A stretch of 64,000 nucleotides of DNA, from positions 2,401,501 to 2,465,500 of the forward strand of contig NC_061870.1 in assembly GCF_907164915.1 (NCBI RefSeq). Direction: 5' to 3'. The position numbers were made by a program, and so were the translations under genes. The notes under the pieces are model-generated. The model was not told where the DNA came from. It made no database searches and saw only the letters and a program-made list of their open reading frames with translations. Position 1 is the stretch's first letter; every line of letters begins with the position of its first letter. This stretch comes from Impatiens glandulifera. Its lineage: Eukaryota; Streptophyta; Magnoliopsida; Ericales; Balsaminaceae. Shown one piece after another: positions 10,820 to 21,859 of the stretch.

Positions 10820-12768
10820 TGCTAGGATCGACTTTATCGATAGAGACGGGGGTCTGGCTAAGGATGAAAATTTATGAAAAACGGTTTGAAAGAAATCTTG
10901 TTAGGGATTTAATTCGCTTTCTATTCTACGCAAACACTTGTAAACACTTGAAATAAATTCAAGGCGGAATTGTTTACTTGGGTTTGAAGCACAAGATGAA
11001 ATATGAAAAGATGACAGAAATGAAAGAACACAGTAATTTGTTTATGGATGTTCGGAGAAACTCTCCTACGTCACCCCATCTTCCAACCACCGGAAGGATT
11101 CACTATAATATGATTCGAATCAAATACAGTTTACACACACTTAGCTCACTATTGAATAAAACACTTTCTGTTCAATTACAAGATGAAGAATATCACTCAG
11201 CTAAAGGTGTTTTAATTCTAGCTCTCTCTTGATTCACACACAGTACAATCAGAAAGCAGCTTCACAGTATGAGTTCAGTAAGCAAAATGATTGAGTAGTT
11301 TCTCTCTGCAAAATCAGATTGCTTGTTCGTTGTGTAAGGCTAATTCGTGAGGCACATTGTAAAATTCATTGCTTCGTCCGTTGTCCTTTAGATTTGTTAT
11401 ATACTGAGCAAGAGAGCTAACGGTCGAATCTTTTAGAGTGATACGTTGCACTCTTCCATTGGAAAGCCTCCATTGTGCACAGCAGGTTCTGAGCACAAAG
11501 ATCGTGGCCGTACAACACTGGTAGTGCGCCGAATATTCCATCAGGGATGTACCTGCAAAACAAGTAATGTGAGGAAAATTCCCTTACGTGGTATTCCTTG
11601 GTTGGTTTCATATAGCTGTTGTACTAATCTTCACTAGAAAGTGGAGCAGGAGTAGGGTACAGCTATAGCACGTGGGTTGGAGAAATGCTTGCTTCAAGTA
11701 TACTACTTAAACTGAGCATTAGACGTATTTCAATTAGACGGATTGTAAAATCAGTCTAATGAAATCACACATCTCCTTTTAATAAAAACGTCTATTAGAC
11801 CGCCTGGTCTAATAGAATTACACTTACGTCTAATTATCCAATAACCATTAGACAGTATGTCTAACTCCACTAAGTTAGACTACACGTCTAATTCCGGTTC
11901 TACCTCAGACTTGTCTGAAGGAATTAGACGCACGTCTAACTTTCACTAATTAGACCACACGTCTAATTATCCAATAACCATTAGACGGTACGTCTAAGTC
12001 CACCGAGTTAGACTACACGTCTAATTTCGGTTCTACCTCAGACTTGTCTAAAGGAGTTAGACGCACGTCTAACTTTCACTAATTAGACCACACGTCTAAT
12101 TCCAAACAAATTAGACTATCCGTCTAATTGTAAATATATTATACTACACGTCTAACTCCGGTGAGTTAGACGGTACGTCTAATTCCAAATATCTATTAGA
12201 CCATCCGTCTAATTACAAGTCTATTAAACTATACGTCTAACTCCACTGAGTTATACTGTACATCTAATTCCGAACATATTAGACTTACGTCTAATTCCGT
12301 GTATTCATTAGACTTACGTCTAATTCTTTACATTCATTAGACTACACGTCTAACTCCAATGAGTTAGACTGTACGTCTAATTCTATGCATTAGACTTACG
12401 TCTAATTCCGTGAATCTATTAGACCATCCGTCTAATTACACGTCTATTAGATTACACGTCTAACTTTGGTGAGTTAGACTGTACGTCTAATTCGATGCAT
12501 TCATTAGACTACACGTCTAACTCCGATGAGTTAGACTGTACATCTCATTCTATGCATTCATTAGACTACACGTCTAACTCCGATGAGTTAGACTGTATGT
12601 CTAATTCTATGCATTGAAGGAAAAAATCTATCTAATGACCCTCATTAGAGCCAAGTCTTATGAAATGTTGTTTCAATACACCTGCATCAAAACTCATAAG
12701 TCATTTCATCATCAAAATCTCAGTGGTTAAATTATTTTAACACTTAGTCAAAATAATTTGACCCAAGA
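10820..12768 (-). repeat. LTR-b: 3' LTR of E3
   Basis: It begins TGCTAGGATCGAC and ends GACCCAAGA. A TATA box (ATATAAC, minus strand) lies at about 11394-11405. Outside the array it closely matches LTR-c. The array at 11720-12620 contains only about two copies of the approximately 132-bp higher-order unit, against about nine in LTR-c. Confidence 0.8.
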
Positions 12769-12934
12769 ATTTCCCCATTATTGATGAAGAAATTGGAGAC
12801 CTGCATACATATACCAAAATATGCATTCATCATATAAATAGACAAAACCCTTGTTCACTTACATCATACATCCAAAACCAATATTCGAAAAACCATCAAA
12901 GAAACATTGTTCGATAAAAGTATAAGAAAAGAGA

Positions 12935-15900
12935 TCATTGTTCTTCCCTTTTAACTCGAGGATCGGTTGGACTCATTTCTTGATCGGGAAGAATGTTTAG
13001 ATAAGGAGGATAGCCGCGACCACCACGACCGCCTGCACTTGATCTTCCACCGCGTTCACCACCACTAGCACGTCCACCTTGATCAGCATTGGATAGCCTA
13101 CTCCGGCCACCACCACTTCGACCTCCACGCTCACCACCGCTTCGACCTCCACCTCTCTTGGTTGGCCTAGAATTGTCATTTGTGCTTGGAGCTCACCTGG
13201 ATCTAGTGCCGATTGACACACCATCATTTCTTCTACTTGACTCGCCTTGAGCGGGTCGAGATTGAGCACCTTCAGCATTGGCCATTGCATTCTCCTTTAC
13301 TTGAAACTTCCTTGCAATGGAGTTAGCAAACTCTTGTCGTTCATTGTCATTTCTACTCAAGCAACCCTGAATTTCCACCATCTGATTCTTCACTAGACTG
13401 AATTCTTCTAAGGTTTCTTTGTGGCGTTCATCATTGATTTGCCTTTCAATGTCCAATAATTCAGTTTGACGATTGATAAGTTGCTTTTCAAACTTTGAGT
13501 AGTTTATATTTGAGACATGAGTCTCATACGTGTTCTTCTTCAAGGTATTGTCCAACTCTTTGAGAACTTTGAGAATTTCAGCAAAGTCCTTTCTTTCTTC
13601 TTCCTGATTATTCAAGGACTTTATCATGCTCTTCTGAAGAGATGAGAGCACCGAACACATAGATTTTAACATCTTGTTGCCACCAGCAGAGGTTCCTTCA
13701 TTTGATGAATTCCCTTCAGACTCTGCTTCCATACTCTGAATTGGCTCAAAGTTTGTGTGAATCTACAAGGATTGCTCCAGTTGGTTCATTTCGGCTTTCC
13801 TAGCAGCTTCATCTCGCTCTTCTTCTTCAATATCTTCTTCAGCTCTCTGAAATCTCTGAAACAGATTTCCAGAGTAGTGAATAGGAATATTGATGTTTTC
13901 GTGAACATTTCCCACAATGGTGTCGGGAAATAGACGGGGCTTCTTATATGTAGCATTTTGATCCTGTTCATCCTTAGATGAGGAACTCCCTTCTTCAACA
14001 TTCTTCTCTTTGGAGGGTTCCCCCTCAGATCTGACAGTTTCTAGCTGAGTAACCTCGGCCACTTTCTCTTGAACAACCTCTGTTCTCGCAACAGGGGTTA
14101 TCGCAACATCTTCTTCAATAGGAGCTTTAAAAGCCTCCTCAATCACATTTTCTATAAGAACTTCTTCTTCATTTATCTCAAGAGCTTGTTCAGGCTCTTG
14201 GACAATCACTTCTTCTTCTTTTTCATTCGGAAACTCTTGAATAGTTTGATCTAAAATGCGTCTCTCTTCGGTAGAAAGATTCCCGAATTCGATCAAGAGA
14301 GCAGCATCTAGCTCATCAGCATCATTCTCAGCATCTAGAATGTCCATAGCTTCATCAACATTGAGAGGTTCTGCGCCAGAGCAATCGGCGCCATGAATAT
14401 ATCGAGAAGCTACAGAGACATGACTGTCCAAAATATCGTTCAGCTTTTTCAAAACCTTCATTTCCACTTCAGATCCTTTCTCAGTAGGATTGAAGTTTGC
14501 CTTCCTGGCTTCGAAGATTGGAAAGAGAGATTTTCCATATATGCAAGCTTCCACTAGATCTCTTCTCTTCAGAGCCTCAGCAACCTCTGAAGTTCTTGCC
14601 AATTTAAGAACCTTCTTTTCATTTGCAACCCTCCTCTTCCATTCTTTTGTTATAGCAGAGTTTGACAAAGATTCATTATACTTGGATGACAGTCTCTCCA
14701 GGGACCAAGATTCAAAGATCTCCACTTTTTCAGTTGTAACAACTTTAACTTGCTCTATGATGAGGTCAACAATCCCTATTGCCTCCGATACTTTTTCAGG
14801 AACTGGAGAAGCAATATCTTTACCTTTTCGAACAACCTCTATGGGTTTTAGAGCAGGTCTTGGTTCACCGATCACGATTCCACCTGTCTGTCTTCTGGAA
14901 TGCTTCAGTTCAAACGCAGATTGAGGTTTTTTACAGAGCTTAGCAGGAAGCTCCATACGAACAAATTTCCCAACTACCAATGAATCTTTAGGAATTGGAA
15001 TGGAAACTTCTCGTTCAACAGATTGACCAGAAACAAGGGTAAGAACAGCCCCTTGTTCTGGTTGAGATGACTCTGTAGCACCGACGGCTACAAGATCAGT
15101 TTGAACAACAGGAGACTCAATCCTGTCAAAAGTTTCATCATTTGGACCGGTTGACTCAACAGCAGACCCTTCAGCAGATTCTCTCAAGGGAGAGAATACA
15201 GATTCAGTTTGTTCCACTACGGGAACATTAAACTTAGGCACAACAACCAAAGATTTGTAAGACTTTACCTTTATAGATTTAGACGCGCGGGGCGCCTTTG
15301 TCTTCTTCTCCTTTGAGGCACGGGACCTCGAAGGTTTCCTCAAAAAGGTTGAAGGAGTGGATAATGTGGACATTGGAGTTGCAGCAAGTACGCCTGGACC
15401 TTGCTTCAACCTTGAATCGAAAGATTCAGAGTTCTTCTTGTTTGGACTCTTCAGACTGGAGGAACTGGCCTCCGATTCATTCACCGTTTTCGTTCTCTTT
15501 TCCCCTGTTGACAAAACAGAAGCATAAGGCTTGGATCAGGTAAAAGGCTTTCCACCGGTTTGTTAACTCGAAGCACCGGATGCAAATTCAAGGTTGCTCT
15601 TCAACCTCATCAGTGTGCTAGCCACTGTAAGAGCAGTAAATACTCTTGGAGAGTTGATCTGCACCGGTTCACCAACAGGAACCCCCAAATTCAACAGATG
15701 ACTCAGTTGAGCCGCATATGTTATGCTTTCCTTGTTCGTTTGACAGATAGAAAAGCACAAGTTCTGGAAAAGGGTATGAGCCCAGTTTACCTGGATTCAC
15801 TTTGAGATAGCACACATATAGTCAAAACGGTCTTGACTATAAAAATGGAAAGAGCCAGATTTCCCTTGTAGCGCCTTTGCCACCACGTCGTTCAGTAGAA

Positions 15901-16300
15901 TGAAATGCGGTTTGAATGCCTTCTTGAGTCCATTCACATGGATCATCGAACCGTCGGCAGACAAAGTTGTCTTCATCTCCTCCATGATTTTTGAAGAGAG
16001 GATCAAGTCGAATAAGTGTCCCTCCGTAGGAAGTTCAAAGAACTCTGTATAAACTGCTTCATCAAAAGAAAACTCCATTCCGTTGACGGTTGCTACGATG
16101 GAATCATCCACCATAGTTGCAGTTTTGAAGAACTCGCGAACTTCTTTTTCGTAGAATATGAACGGTCCGCCTAGATACTTCCTTAACCCAGAATCTTCTA
16201 GGGTTTAGAACATCTTCACCACCTTCGGTTGAACGAACATGTACACCGATGGAAAATCCACCTGCAAAGTACAGTGACCGAGAGTGATTTTCTTCACCAT
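12935..16300 (-). pseudogene. E3 3' ORF: long form, 1,122 codons with six in-frame stops and no frameshift
   Basis: From an ATG at 16300 to a TGA at 12935, a single frame is interrupted only by nonsense codons at 16205 (TAA), 15797 (TGA), 15563 (TAA), 15536 (TGA), 13763 (TAG) and 13193 (TGA). The N-terminal ~240 codons are the shared 3'-ORF domain (LRKYLGG, FFELPTEG, VNW). Next comes a long disordered, Ser/Lys- then Glu-rich segment, then a coiled-coil-like stretch (about 13700-13280). Last is an RGG-rich tail (about 13190-12990) with repeated GGRSGG and GGERGG. Coiled coil plus RGG suggests an RNA-binding assembly factor rather than an envelope; that is inference. No catalytic motif is visible. 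Confidence 0.65.
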
Positions 16301-16420
16301 TTTCGAAAGAATATGAACCGACACAGGATTTCAGAGAGATTTAGTGAGAGAAATGCAAAGAGAACTAGGGTTCTTAAGAATTTTGAAGGATTGAAAGCTT
16401 TCAAATTCATGCACTAATGT

Positions 16421-16430
16421 CCTTATATAG
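16421..16430 (-). promoter_or_regulatory. TATA box of E3 internal promoter
   Basis: The minus strand reads CTATATAAGG, 121 bp upstream of the ATG at 16300. An A/T/C-rich leader lies between them. Equivalent boxes precede the 3' ORFs of E1 and of B alpha, beta and gamma. Confidence 0.55.
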
Positions 16431-16479
16431 ATGGAAGAGGGAAATACAGAATAACCGTCTATTCTAGGGGTATGGCCCA

Positions 16480-17000
16480 TTAATAAATGTTAGACGTCCT
16501 TTTTCAAGAAGTCATCATTAAAAATGAGGGTATATCAGTCATTTTCTCTAAACTTGAAAGACACGTGTCTTCATGTTAATAAGAGATGACTGTTTGATAT
16601 TTTGAGCGGGAAAAGTAAATAACTCTCAATCGTGGGACATTTGTCCTTGATCAGTCTAATCGGCGCGTAGTTAGACGTTTTTCTTACTCCATAAATCCAT
16701 ATAACAAAACGTCTATTAGACGAATGAATCTATTAGAAGCATGCGTCTAATTCCGTGTTATAAAAATCCTTCTAATGTCTATTAGACGTGTACGTCTAAT
16801 TCCGCATAAACAACACGTGTTAGACGTGTGTTAATTAGACGTGAGCAACCTCTTGCTCATGACGTAAAAACGTCTAACGTCTATTAGACGTGTCCGTATA
16901 ATTGCGTAGGTATAACACCTCAACATATAGACTTAAATGAGTGGATTTTGAGAAAAAATACGTCTAAGTACACACTGTTTCTTTTAGACACCCTTGTCTA
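16480..17000. repeat. AGAC palindromes in E3 internal spacer
   Basis: Repeated TTAGACGNNTACGTCTAATT-type palindromes lie directly upstream of the internal TATA box, echoing the LTR arrays. Confidence 0.7.
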
Positions 17001-17314
17001 ATTAGACCGATTAAGGATATTCGTCTGAAGAGTATCTTTACTTCCAAAGTAATTTTCCCTCTCAGTATGTATATGGACATAGGAATGTAACAAATAATTT
17101 TTTTGGTCCAAAGACTAAAAATATTTTTAACAAATAAAAACATTTATTCTACTAAAATGGCAAATGCCATTGTTGATCTTCCAGGCTGTGTACTCAAAGA
17201 AGTACTCTTCTAGATTTCTTCCTGCAATCCTCCTGCATCACCTACAAAGAAACTATTTACACATTTTGGTACCCATACTCAATTGGGTCCTCGATCAATT
17301 AGTCCCTTAGGAAT
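17001..17314 (-). other. E3 gag-to-3' spacer junction, pol absent
   Basis: Just past the gag stop the sequence still encodes the IPKGLIDRGPN-stop-VWVP segment (about 17265-17315), as in E2. It then passes within about 200 bp into the post-pol spacer. Protease, integrase, RT and RNase H are all missing. The 17090-17190 part is AT-rich with nothing recognisable. Confidence 0.6.
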
Positions 17315-19063
17315 CTATATCTGAGTTATTCTGATGGACTTCTCATTTTGTGTTGTGATTAATGCATAAGATTTTGACTTAGCAGATGCCTTCTTGCTAG
17401 TCACTGATCCTTTAACTTTTGAAGAAGGTTTTCTTTTAAAACTCCTTGACTTAGAGTCGTGTTTTAGATTGTCAGACCTGTTAGCTGCTTCTAGCTTATT
17501 CTTAAGCCAGTTAACAATAGGCGGAACATAAACTATTTCATTTTTGAAAGTCACTTCTTCATGAATGGGATCAGATTCAATGTCAGTCACACTTCCTTTG
17601 ACAAAACTTATTGGCTTAAGTTTATTATATGGTTTTGACTTTTTACATGACAGATTAGGGTCATTGCTATCAAATCCCAATCCGGATCTAGATCCAGCAG
17701 GTTTCAACATGCTGATCTGATATTTGACAGCATCTTTAGACCTTGTCCATGCACAGACAACATAGTTTAACCTTTTGTTTTCAGATGAAAGGGTTTGAAT
17801 ATGTTCCTTGAGCATCTCATTCTCAGATGAGATCTCTTCAATCTTATTTTCAAAATCATTTGATTCTTCACCTTTATACATATTTGGTTTATTTACATCT
17901 GATGAAGATTTAGTTTCATTTAGAGATTCTGCTAGCTTTCTGTACTCAATGACCATGTCATCTAGTGCAGCTACCAGTTGTTCTCTTGAAAACCTTTCTA
18001 AAGAGAAGTCAAATACCTCAGTCTCCTGAGTTATTTCTTCATCTTCTCTTGCCATGAAGCAAGCCACCTCTTCTTCATCACTTTCACTGGATAAAAAGTA
18101 AGAGCCACGGCTGCTTCCTCTGTTCTTTCTGTCACCAGCCATAAGAGCCTTCAGCTCTTTTCCATCTTCCTTGGCATCTTCACGCTTTGGCTTCCGGCAT
18201 TCCGATGCATAATGACCTTTAATACCACAGTTAAAACAAGTAACATTAGCTTTAGATTTTCTATTATCATTAGAATTTGAAGAGTTTGAGTTAGAGTTGC
18301 TATTCTTCATGAAGTCGCCAAACTTCTTCACAAAGAGAGGCATGGCATCGCTGCTTTCCATCTTCACGTCCGGAGCGGTTGGTGGCTCTTCAGCAGTCAC
18401 CAGCGCCTTGGCAATGATAACGGACGTGGGTTGATCTTCTTCCATCCTACAGTTCAGCTCGAACTCATAGGCCTTGAGGTCAGCAAAGAGATCAAAGAGA
18501 GAGATCTTGTTAAGATCTTTGGATTCTCTCATCTCCATAGTCTTTATGTCCCATTCTCTTGGAAGAGCATGCATGACCTTGATAGCAAGCTCCCTGTTGC
18601 TATAGGTCTTGCCTAAGATAGACAGAAAGGAGACGATCTTGTTGAATCTAGTGTCGAAATCGTTCATTGTTTCACCAGGACGCATCTTGAAGCTGTCAAA
18701 CTGTTGAGTGGCAACCATGATCTTGTTTTCCTTGGTTTGCTTGTTGCCCTCGCACAGTTGAGTGAGTCTGTCCCAGACCTCTTTGGCAGTATTGCATTCG
18801 ATAATGTAGTTGAACATACTGTCATCGAGAGATCTGTACAGAACATCAAGAGCCATGTTGTTGAGGTTGTTCTGCCACTTTTCATCAGCAGTCCAGTCGG
18901 CCTTCTCCTTATCAATTTTGATAGGACCTTCTGTGACAACACTCCACATGTCATCATAAAGAGAAGAGAGATGAGCACGGACTCTTTTCTTCCAAACAAT
19001 GTAGTTTTCACGAGAGAAGGTTGGAATGGTTGTAGCACTGACATCTTTGGGTATGTTCGACAT
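17315..19063 (-). CDS. E3 Gag (UBN2-type capsid region plus CCHC knuckle)
   Basis: An open frame of 582 residues starts 32 bp inside the primer-binding site. The N-terminal ~240 residues form the copia Gag region (FSRENYIVWKKR, AKEVWDRL, ETMNDFDTRFNKI). A CCHC knuckle CFNCGIKGHYASEC (C-x2-C-x4-H-x4-C) lies near residue 280. A long acidic and Ser/Asn-rich C-terminal part follows. This is the best preserved retroelement gene in E1-E3. It stops at TAG where E2 reads Trp in the IWIPKG segment. With pol absent, E3 would depend on proteins supplied in trans for transposition. Confidence 0.8.
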   Translation of the reverse strand: MSNIPKDVSATTIPTFSRENYIVWKKRVRAHLSSLYDDMWSVVTEGPIKIDKEKADWTADEKWQNNLNNMALDVLYRSLDDSMFNYIIECNTAKEVWDRLTQLCEGNKQTKENKIMVATQQFDSFKMRPGETMNDFDTRFNKIVSFLSILGKTYSNRELAIKVMHALPREWDIKTMEMRESKDLNKISLFDLFADLKAYEFELNCRMEEDQPTSVIIAKALVTAEEPPTAPDVKMESSDAMPLFVKKFGDFMKNSNSNSNSSNSNDNRKSKANVTCFNCGIKGHYASECRKPKREDAKEDGKELKALMAGDRKNRGSSRGSYFLSSESDEEEVACFMAREDEEITQETEVFDFSLERFSREQLVAALDDMVIEYRKLAESLNETKSSSDVNKPNMYKGEESNDFENKIEEISSENEMLKEHIQTLSSENKRLNYVVCAWTRSKDAVKYQISMLKPAGSRSGLGFDSNDPNLSCKKSKPYNKLKPISFVKGSVTDIESDPIHEEVTFKNEIVYVPPIVNWLKNKLEAANRSDNLKHDSKSRSFKRKPSSKVKGSVTSKKASAKSKSYALITTQNEKSIRITQI

Positions 19064-19094
19064 ATTTCAGGAAAAGCTTAAGAATAGAAACAAT

Positions 19095-19106
19095 GCTCTG
19101 ATACCA
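19095..19106 (-). other. primer-binding site of E3 (initiator Met tRNA)
   Basis: The minus strand reads TGGTATCAGAGC two bases after the LTR-c terminus. This is the canonical copia site complementary to initiator tRNA-Met. It fixes LTR-c as the 5' LTR and the transcription direction as minus. Confidence 0.9.
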
Positions 19107-19108
19107 AT

Positions 19109-21859
19109 TGATAGGATCGACTTTATCGATAGAGACGGGGGTCTAGCTAATGATGAAGGCTTATGAAAAACGGTTTGATAGAAATCCTTTAAGGATTAAT
19201 ATCTCTTTCTATTCTACGCAAACTTGTGTAAACACTTGAAACAGATTCAAGGCGGAATTGTTTACTTGGGTTTGAAGCACAAGATGAAATATGAAAAGAT
19301 GACAGAAATGAAGAACACAATAGTTTGTTTATGGATGTTCGGAGAAACTCTCCTACGTCACCCCTTCTTCCAACCACCGGAAGGATTCACTATATGATGA
19401 GAATCAAATACAGTTTACACACACACTTAGTTCACTATTGAACAGAACACTTTCTGTTCAATTAAAAGAAGATGAAGAATATCACTCAACTAATGGTGTT
19501 TTGATTCTAGCTCTCTCTCTCGATTCACACACAGTACAGTCAGAAAGAAGCTTCACAAAATAAATTCAGTAAGCAAGATGATTGAGTAGTCTCTCTCTGT
19601 AAAATCAAAATGCTTGTTCGTAAGATTGGTTTTAAAAGATGATAAAATCGTTGCTTCGTCCGTTGCTCTAAGGATTGATTAAATACTGAGCAGGAGCTAA
19701 CAGTCGAATCTTTAAGAATGATACGTGGCGCTCTTCAATTGGAAAGCCTCCATTGTACACAGCAGGATCTAAGCACAAGGATCGTGGCCGTACCGAACTA
19801 GTAGAGCGGCGAATATTCCATCAGGGATGTACATGCAAAACGGGTAGTGTGAGGGAAATTCTCTTACGTGGCATTCCTTGATTGGATGCATATAGCTGTT
19901 GTACTAATCTTCACAGGAAAGTGGAACAGGAGTAAGGTACAGCTATAGCACGTGGGTAGGAGAAATGCTAGATTCAAGCGTACTGCTTAAACAGAGCATC
20001 AGACGTATTTCAGTTAGACGGATTTGGGAAAATCAGTCTAATGAAATAAGTCAAATCCTTCTAATCAAAAACGTCTATTAGACCGCCTGGTCTAATATAA
20101 TTAGACTCGCGTCTAATTTCAATAACCATTAGACGGGTACGTCTAACTCCACTGAGTTAGACTGTCACGTCTAATTCCGGTTCTACCTCAGACTAATCTG
20201 AAGGAGTTAGACTCACGTCTAACTTTCACTAATTAGACAGTCCGTCTAATTATAATAACCATTAGACCGGCACGTCTAACTCCACTGAGTTAGACTGCCA
20301 CGTCTAATTCCGGTTCTACCTCAAACTTGTCTGAAGGAGTTAGACTCACGTCTAACTTTCACTAATTAGACAACCCGTCTAATTATAATAACCATTAGAC
20401 CGGCACGTCTAACTCCACTGAGTTAGACTACCACGTCTAATTCCGGTTCTACCTCAGACTTGTCTGAAGGAGTTAGACTCACGTCTAACTTTCACTAATT
20501 AGACATCCCGTCTAATTTTAATAACCATTAGACCGACATGTCTAACTCCACTGAGTTAGACTGCCACGTCTAATTACGGATCTACTTAAGATTAATCTGA
20601 AGGAGTTAGACTCACGTCTAACTTTAACTAATTAGACAACCCGTCGAATTATAATAACCATTAGACCGGCACGTCTAACTCCACTGAGTTAGACGGCCAC
20701 GTCTAATTCCGGTTCTACTTCAGATTAATCTTAAGGACTTAGACTCAAGTCTAACTTTCACTAATTAGACAACCCGTCTAATTATAATAACCATTAGACC
20801 GACACGTCTAACTCCACTGAGTTAGACTGCCACGTCTAATTCTGGTTCTACTTCACATTAATCTGAAGGAGTTAGACTCACGTCTAACTTTCACTAATTA
20901 GATAACTCGTCTAATTATAATAACCATTAGACCGGCACGTCTAACTCCACTAAGTTAGACTGCCACATCTAATTCCGGTTCTACTTCAGATAAATCTGAA
21001 GGAGTTAGACTCACGTCTAACTTTCACTAATTAGACAACCCGTCTAATTATAATAACCATTAGACCGGCACGCCTAACTCCACTGAGTTAGACTGCCACG
21101 TCTAATTCCGGTTCTACTTCAGATTAATTTGAAGGAGTTAGACTGACGTCCAACTTTCACTAATTAGACAATCCGTCTAATTATAATAATCATTAGACCG
21201 GCACGTCTAACTCCACTGAGTTAGACTGCCACGTCTAATTCCGGATCTACTTCAGATTAATCTGAAGGAGTTAGACTCACGTCTAACTTTCACTAATTAG
21301 ACAACCCGTCTAATTATTACATTTATTAGACTTACGCGTCTAACTCCGATGAGTTAGACTGTACGTTTAATTCTATTAGAATTGCGTCTAATTCCATATA
21401 TTCATTAGACTACCCGTCTAATTCTTTACGCATCTATTAGACTTACACGTCTAACTCCGATGAGTTAGACTATACGTCTAATTCTATTAGACTTACGTCT
21501 AATTACGTGTATTCATTAGACCATCCGTCTAATTCTTTACACATCTATTAGACTTACACGTCTAACTCCGATGAGTTAGACTGTACATCTAATTCTATTA
21601 GACTTACGTCTAATTCTTTACACATCTATTAGACTTACACGTCTAACTCCGATGAGTTAGACTGTATGTCTAATTCTATTAAACTAGCGTCTAATTTTAT
21701 GCGAATGAAAATCAAGATCGGTCTAATGGCCCTCATTAGATTCAAGTCTAGAGATATGTTGTCTCAATACACCTGTATTGAAACTTATAAATTATTTCAT
21801 CATTAAAATATCAGGGGATAAATTATTTCAACACTTAGTCAAAATAATTTGACCCAACA
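19109..21859 (-). repeat. LTR-c: 5' LTR of E3, array-expanded
   Basis: TGATAGGATC to GACCCAACA, 2,751 bp, the longest uninterrupted LTR here. The extra length is the array at about 20000-21690, whose core (about 20120-21310) is roughly nine copies of an approximately 132-bp higher-order unit. A TATTTAAT TATA variant lies near 19677-19685. Confidence 0.85.
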
